NCBI GenBank assembly: GCA_036010905.1
Contig: DASCMH010000065.1
Coordinates: forward strand, 62,001-126,000
Origin: SMWD01 sp002729875
GTDB taxonomy: Bacteria; Pseudomonadota; Gammaproteobacteria; Steroidobacterales; GCA-2729495
Direction of reading: 5' to 3'
DNA: 64,000 nucleotides
Made by a program: the position numbers and the translations under genes. Within the stretch, counting starts at the first letter, position 1. Each line of letters opens with the position of its first letter. Shown here piece after piece: positions 60,045 through 64,000 of the stretch. The notes under the pieces are model-generated. The model was not told the origin of the DNA. It saw nothing but the letters and a program-made list of their open reading frames with translations, and ran no database searches.

Positions 60045-61181
60045 TCAGTTTATCTTTTCAAGAATAGTTTTCAGTTCGCTCAACAATCTCTGATTCTGCT
60101 CGGGTAACCCAAGAGAAATTCGCAGATAATTCGGCAAGCCGTAGTTTCCAACCGGGCGAACAATAATTCCGGTACGCAGCAATGCAGTGTAAATCGATTC
60201 GGCCGGTCGGCCCATATCAACCAGCACAAAATTACCGATGGACGGAATTACCTTAAGTCCCAGGGATACCAAACCATCTGTAAGGGCAATCAGTCCTTGC
60301 GAATTCATGATCCGTGCCCGCTCAACATAGTCGAAATCCTGCAACACCGCCAATGCAGCGGACTGGGCCAGGTTATTGACATTGAACGGCTGTCTGACCC
60401 GGTTCAATACCTCGGCCAGATCCGGCTGACTGATTGAATAACCGATCCGCAATCCGGCCAGGCCATAAATCTTGGAAAAAGTCCGTATTACAACGAGATT
60501 CGGGAATTCATCAATCCAGTCGATGGTACACGGATAATTGTCGTGCAGCACATATTCTCCATAGGCCTCATCGACAACAACTATCGTTTGTGCCGGCACG
60601 CTGGCGATAAATGCGTGCAGTTCCTCAGCATTGCACCAGGTTCCGGTCGGGTTATTCGGATTAGCAAGAAACACCAAGCGGGTATGGTCGTCAATCAGGG
60701 CTCGCATGGCATCAAGATCATGCCCCAGCGGCTGGAGAATATCGCTGACCGGGTTGGCCGGCGAGACCTTTGCCTCGGCACCGGTGGCCTGAACGGCAAG
60801 CCGGTAAACCACGAATGAATACTGGTCGTAGACGGCGGCGGTACCAGCAGTCAGAAAAGCCTCCGCCAGCAGCACCAACAGATCATTTGATCCATTGCCC
60901 AGCGTAATCCGCTGCGGGTCCGTTGAAAAATGGGCAGCCAGTGCCTGCTTGAGGATGTAACCACTACCATCCGGGTACAACGACAAATCGTCCAGCGAGG
61001 CGCGGATTGCCGCGAGCGCGGATGCCGGCGGCCCCAGTGGGTTTTCGTTGGACGCAAGCTTGATCACATCGCTGAGTCCAAGTTCACTTTCAAGTTCTTC
61101 AATCGGTTTACCCGGTACATACGGTTGCAAACCGCGCACCCCATTCGCGATCAGGTTCTCAATAATTGTTTTCTGACCCAT
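60045..61181 (-). CDS. hisC: Second histidinol-phosphate aminotransferase-type enzyme (HisC2, aromatic aminotransferase)
   Basis: A 378-residue PLP aminotransferase of the HisC group, with K237 in FSKIYGLAGLRIGY, KLASNENPLGPP near residue 46 and NPNNPTGTW near 165. The his operon already has its own hisC. In pseudomonads the copy between pheA and aroA acts in aromatic amino acid synthesis, and the same context here suggests phenylalanine/tyrosine transamination with possible overlap in histidine synthesis. ATG 61181 is preferred over a TTG four codons upstream. Confidence 0.9.
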   Translation of the reverse strand: MGQKTIIENLIANGVRGLQPYVPGKPIEELESELGLSDVIKLASNENPLGPPASALAAIRASLDDLSLYPDGSGYILKQALAAHFSTDPQRITLGNGSNDLLVLLAEAFLTAGTAAVYDQYSFVVYRLAVQATGAEAKVSPANPVSDILQPLGHDLDAMRALIDDHTRLVFLANPNNPTGTWCNAEELHAFIASVPAQTIVVVDEAYGEYVLHDNYPCTIDWIDEFPNLVVIRTFSKIYGLAGLRIGYSISQPDLAEVLNRVRQPFNVNNLAQSAALAVLQDFDYVERARIMNSQGLIALTDGLVSLGLKVIPSIGNFVLVDMGRPAESIYTALLRTGIIVRPVGNYGLPNYLRISLGLPEQNQRLLSELKTILEKIN

Positions 61182-61232
61182 GGGTGTTACCAATTAATTA
61201 TTCGCAAGACAGTCAACACCCGGGGAAGTCAC

Positions 61233-62348
61233 TTACTGGATTGCCTTAGGGTAGGAACCAAGGACACGGAACAACTGGGCATTTTTTTCCAGTCCTTTTA
61301 ATGCGGCAGCTATGTTGTCATCTTCAACGTGACCTTCTATATCAATGAAAAACACATAGTGCCATTTCCGGCGTCGTGAAGGCCGCGACTCTATGCGGGT
61401 CATATTCACACCATTTTCAGATAATGGCGCCAGCATATTGTGCAATGAACCGGCATCATCGGCATCGGCGGTTGAGAACAGGAGTGTCGTGCGGTCATCA
61501 CCACTACTCGACAGTAAATCGCGTCCTATTACCAGGAACCTGGTCGTGTTATCCGGATGATCTTCAATATCAGCAATGAGCCTGTTCAAGCCGTAAACTT
61601 CTTCTGCCGCACCACCGGCAATTGCAGCGGTCCCCACTTCATCGCGTGCCCGCCTGGCGCCCTCTGAATTGCTGCTAACTTCAACCTGCTCAATACCGTC
61701 GAGATATTCCTTAAGCCAGGCACGACACTGGGCTAAAGACTGTGGATGTGCACAGACACGGACCACCTTATCGAGTCCGCTCATCGTACCCAGCAAATGC
61801 TGACGAATGCGCAGTTCTAGTTCGCCACAAATCTTCAACGGTGAAATCAGGAAATTATCAAGCGTGTGACTGACGGCTCCTGCCGTTGAATTCTCAATCG
61901 GCACAACCCCGAAGTCGGCGCTTCCGGACTCAACTTCATGAAAAACCTCATCGATCGTCGCCAACGACAAAGCCCGGACCGAATGCCCGAAGTGCTTATA
62001 AACCGCTGCCTGGGTAAAAGTGCCTTCCGGACCAAGGTAACCAATCTTCAGGGGTTCCTCTTGCGCAAGACATGCTGACATGATCTCCCGGAACAGGCGA
62101 ACCATCTCATCATCCCTGAGCAGCCCCGCTTGGTTGCGCTCAACAACAGCCCGCAACACCTGCGCTTCTCGCTCAGGACGAAAGAATTTGGCCGCAGCGT
62201 TCTGGGAGCTTTTCATAACCGCAACTTCCTGAGCGTAGCGTGCCCGCTGATTAATCAGTTGCTGGATCTGCTCATCACCAGCATCAATTTTGGCACGCAA
62301 ATCAGCAAGACTTGCATCGCTACCCGTCAATTTCTTCTTGCTGGCCAT
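61233..62348 (-). CDS. pheA: Chorismate mutase/prephenate dehydratase (P-protein)
   Basis: A 371-residue bifunctional enzyme: AroQ-type chorismate mutase (about 12-95), prephenate dehydratase (about 98-280, GYLGPEGTFTQAA and VPIENSTAGAVSHTLDNF) and a C-terminal ACT domain (about 285-365, with ESRPSRRRKWHYVFFID) that binds phenylalanine for feedback inhibition. It commits chorismate to phenylalanine. Followed by hisC2 at 51 nt. Confidence 0.97.
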   Translation of the reverse strand: MASKKKLTGSDASLADLRAKIDAGDEQIQQLINQRARYAQEVAVMKSSQNAAAKFFRPEREAQVLRAVVERNQAGLLRDDEMVRLFREIMSACLAQEEPLKIGYLGPEGTFTQAAVYKHFGHSVRALSLATIDEVFHEVESGSADFGVVPIENSTAGAVSHTLDNFLISPLKICGELELRIRQHLLGTMSGLDKVVRVCAHPQSLAQCRAWLKEYLDGIEQVEVSSNSEGARRARDEVGTAAIAGGAAEEVYGLNRLIADIEDHPDNTTRFLVIGRDLLSSSGDDRTTLLFSTADADDAGSLHNMLAPLSENGVNMTRIESRPSRRRKWHYVFFIDIEGHVEDDNIAAALKGLEKNAQLFRVLGSYPKAIQ

Positions 62349-62401
62349 CTTGCTTCAATCCCTCGGCTAATATGCACAACAGGCTAATGCGATGAGGACA
62401 G

Positions 62402-63586
62402 CTAAGCAACCTTATGCTGGCGGCCCAGGTTGCGCACACAGAGCACGCCTTCAATGCCCTGGAGACTTGCGACTATCTCATCAGGCACTTCTGCATCAAG
62501 ATCGACGATCGTGTAGGCGAGATCACCACGTGATTTATTGAGCAAGTCCTCAATATTCAGCCCCGCATCACCAAGCATCGTAGAGATTTGTCCAACCATG
62601 TTCGGTACATTTTCATTTGCGATCGTCAACCGAAAAGAATCAGTATGCGCAATATCCGCATCAGGGAAGTTCACAGAGTTTCTGATAATCCCGCTCTCGA
62701 GGTAATTACGCAGACTGTCTGCCACCATAACAGCGCAATTTGATTCTGCTTCATTCGTCGATGCTCCCAGGTGCGGCAAAGCAATAACTTTTACCTCCCC
62801 GATCAACGCCCGATCAGGGAAATCCGTCACATAGGTACTTATGTGATCGTCATGCAACGCAGCAAGCAATGCTTCCTCAGCGACTATCCCGCCCCGGGAA
62901 AAGTTCATAATAACCGAGCCTGCCGGCATCATGGCAATGCGTTCAGCATTGATCAGATTCCTGGTATCGTCGAGCAACGGCACATGTACCGTCAACATGT
63001 CGCAACGACTAACCAGATCATCCAGGCTGCGCGCCTGCTCGACGCCTGAAGACAGTTCCCAGGCTCTTTGCACGGTCATCTGCGGATCAAAGCCGATCAC
63101 CCGCATACCGAGCGACAAAGCCGTATTGGCCACTTGTACACCGATCGCACCGAGGCCGAGCACACCCAGTGTTCGACTGGGCAACTCAAAACCAACAAAC
63201 TGCTTTTTGCCGGCCTCGATCTTCTTGCTCAACTCAGCGCCGTCACCTTCCAGTTTGCGGACATATTCCCAGGCAGGACATAAATTACGTGCCGCAAGCA
63301 ACATGCCGGAAACGACCAGTTCCGTAACCGCATTTGCATTCGCACCCGGAGCGTTAAACACCGGAATACCACGTGAAGCCAGTGCATCGACAGGAATATT
63401 ATTGACGCCGACCCCGGCGCGGGCGACCGCCTTGACCGATTCCGGTATCTCCATGTCATGCATCTTGAAGGATCTGAGCAGAATGCCATCCGGACATTGA
63501 ATTTCGGAGGCAACCTCGTAAAGTTCGCGCGGCAGCCTGCGCAATCCTTCAACTGAAATATTATTAAGCGTCAAAACTTTATACAT
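62402..63586 (-). CDS. serA: D-3-phosphoglycerate dehydrogenase
   Basis: A 394-residue NAD-dependent enzyme for the first step of serine synthesis. Rossmann motif GLGAIGVQVANTALSLG near residues 144-160, catalytic His in LPHLGASTNEAE near 272, and a C-terminal ACT domain (about 320-394) expected to bind serine. It is a short form lacking the extra intervening domain. It lies 24 nt after serC and 53 nt before pheA. Confidence 0.95.
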   Translation of the reverse strand: MYKVLTLNNISVEGLRRLPRELYEVASEIQCPDGILLRSFKMHDMEIPESVKAVARAGVGVNNIPVDALASRGIPVFNAPGANANAVTELVVSGMLLAARNLCPAWEYVRKLEGDGAELSKKIEAGKKQFVGFELPSRTLGVLGLGAIGVQVANTALSLGMRVIGFDPQMTVQRAWELSSGVEQARSLDDLVSRCDMLTVHVPLLDDTRNLINAERIAMMPAGSVIMNFSRGGIVAEEALLAALHDDHISTYVTDFPDRALIGEVKVIALPHLGASTNEAESNCAVMVADSLRNYLESGIIRNSVNFPDADIAHTDSFRLTIANENVPNMVGQISTMLGDAGLNIEDLLNKSRGDLAYTIVDLDAEVPDEIVASLQGIEGVLCVRNLGRQHKVA

Positions 63587-63610
63587 GTTCTTTCCGTATC
63601 TTAATTGGGG

Positions 63611-64000
63611 CTAAGTATTGGTTCGTTCGAACTCAGCCATAAAATCAACCAGGGCCTGTACGCCCTGTTCCGGCATTGCGTTATAAATGCTCGCCCGAAT
63701 GCCGCCGACCGAACGATGCCCCTTAAGATTCATCAACCCTTCCTGTTCGGCAAGTTTGAGAAATTCCCCATCCAACTCAGGCCTGGCCAGCGTAAACGGG
63801 ACATTCATCCATGAGCGGCAGCTTTCGGCAACCGGATTCGTATAAAAACTCGAAGCATCGATCGCGCCATACAGAAGTTCGGCCTTACGCCGGTTGCGTT
63901 CACCGATTACTGTCAGGCCGCCCTGCTCCTTAAGCCACTTGAATACAAGTCCGGACAGATACCAGGCGAAGGTCGGCGGTGTATTAAGCATCGAACCGCC
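63611..64000 (-). CDS. serC: Phosphoserine aminotransferase, N-terminal part outside the window
   Basis: The C-terminal 129 residues of SerC; the frame is open through the window edge at 64000. GGSMLNTPPTFAWYLSGLVF at the edge, the NVPFTL segment and KGHRSVGGIRASIYNAMPE are typical of the family, including the Arg and His that hold the phosphoserine phosphate. SerC and SerA carry out consecutive steps of serine synthesis. The PLP lysine lies outside the window. Confidence 0.95.
   Translation of the reverse strand, partial: GGSMLNTPPTFAWYLSGLVFKWLKEQGGLTVIGERNRRKAELLYGAIDASSFYTNPVAESCRSWMNVPFTLARPELDGEFLKLAEQEGLMNLKGHRSVGGIRASIYNAMPEQGVQALVDFMAEFERTNT

Overview
The window is about 64 kb of gammaproteobacterial chromosome with moderate GC content, made up almost entirely of core metabolism and translation genes. 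Four features point to a free-living relative of the Xanthomonadales/Steroidobacter/Woeseia part of the class: a fused aspartate kinase-diaminopimelate decarboxylase, a TrpR-superfamily gene heading the his operon, a bifunctional HisB, and the block serC-serA-pheA-hisC-aroA-cmk-rpsA-ihfB-lapA-lapB. This placement is an inference from gene content; no 16S rRNA gene lies in the window.

Layout. 1-1.8 kb: the end of a VOC-fold protein, a TauE/SafE permease and a 2Fe-2S ferredoxin. 1.8-7.5 kb (minus): a complete TonB2-type energy-transduction operon (DUF3450, TtpC-like ExbB, short ExbB, two ExbD, TonB, TPR protein). 7.5-13.9 kb (plus): a structured leader followed by leuA-ilvE-leuCDB. 13.9-15.0 kb (minus): metB. 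15.3-22.4 kb (plus): hisR-like regulator followed by hisGDCBHAFE. 22.5-27.1 kb (minus): lysC-lysA fusion with an attenuator-like leader, and ilvD. 27.1-32.3 kb: a FAD-linked 2-hydroxyacid dehydrogenase, an orphan class III cyclase-like protein, an AI-2E-type permease, two tandem TRL-like lipoproteins and tRNA-Pro. 32.4-39.7 kb (minus): merR-ihfA-pheTS-rplT-rpmI-infC-thrS. 39.9-44.7 kb (minus): soluble NAD-linked formate dehydrogenase fdsGBA. 44.9-48.5 kb: tRNA-Val, uvrB, a class I aminotransferase and tRNA-Asn. 48.5-49.6 kb: a decayed integration scar with a tyrosine-recombinase tail. 49.6-56 kb (minus): SPFH protein, NfeD, two unknown envelope proteins, galU, comEA, lapB, lapA and ihfB. 56-64 kb (minus): rpsA, cmk, aroA, second hisC, pheA, serA and the C-terminal part of serC.

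How the genes work together. Most of the window makes amino acids (Leu, Ile/Val, His, Met, Lys/Thr precursors, Phe/Tyr, Ser) and the synthetases and ribosomal proteins that use them. Expression signals include an operator-like palindrome in front of the his operon, terminator hairpins in the leuA and lysC-lysA leaders, and hairpins in the rpmI and rpsA leaders.

The most unusual single observation is hisF. Its conserved N-terminus can only be translated from a near-cognate codon, most likely ATT, placed 8 nt after a GAGGAG Shine-Dalgarno sequence and overlapping hisA. infC in the same window also lacks a standard start and probably uses ATC, as expected for IF3 genes. I saw no CRISPR array, no intact mobile element and no clearly new multi-gene defence or biosynthetic system.
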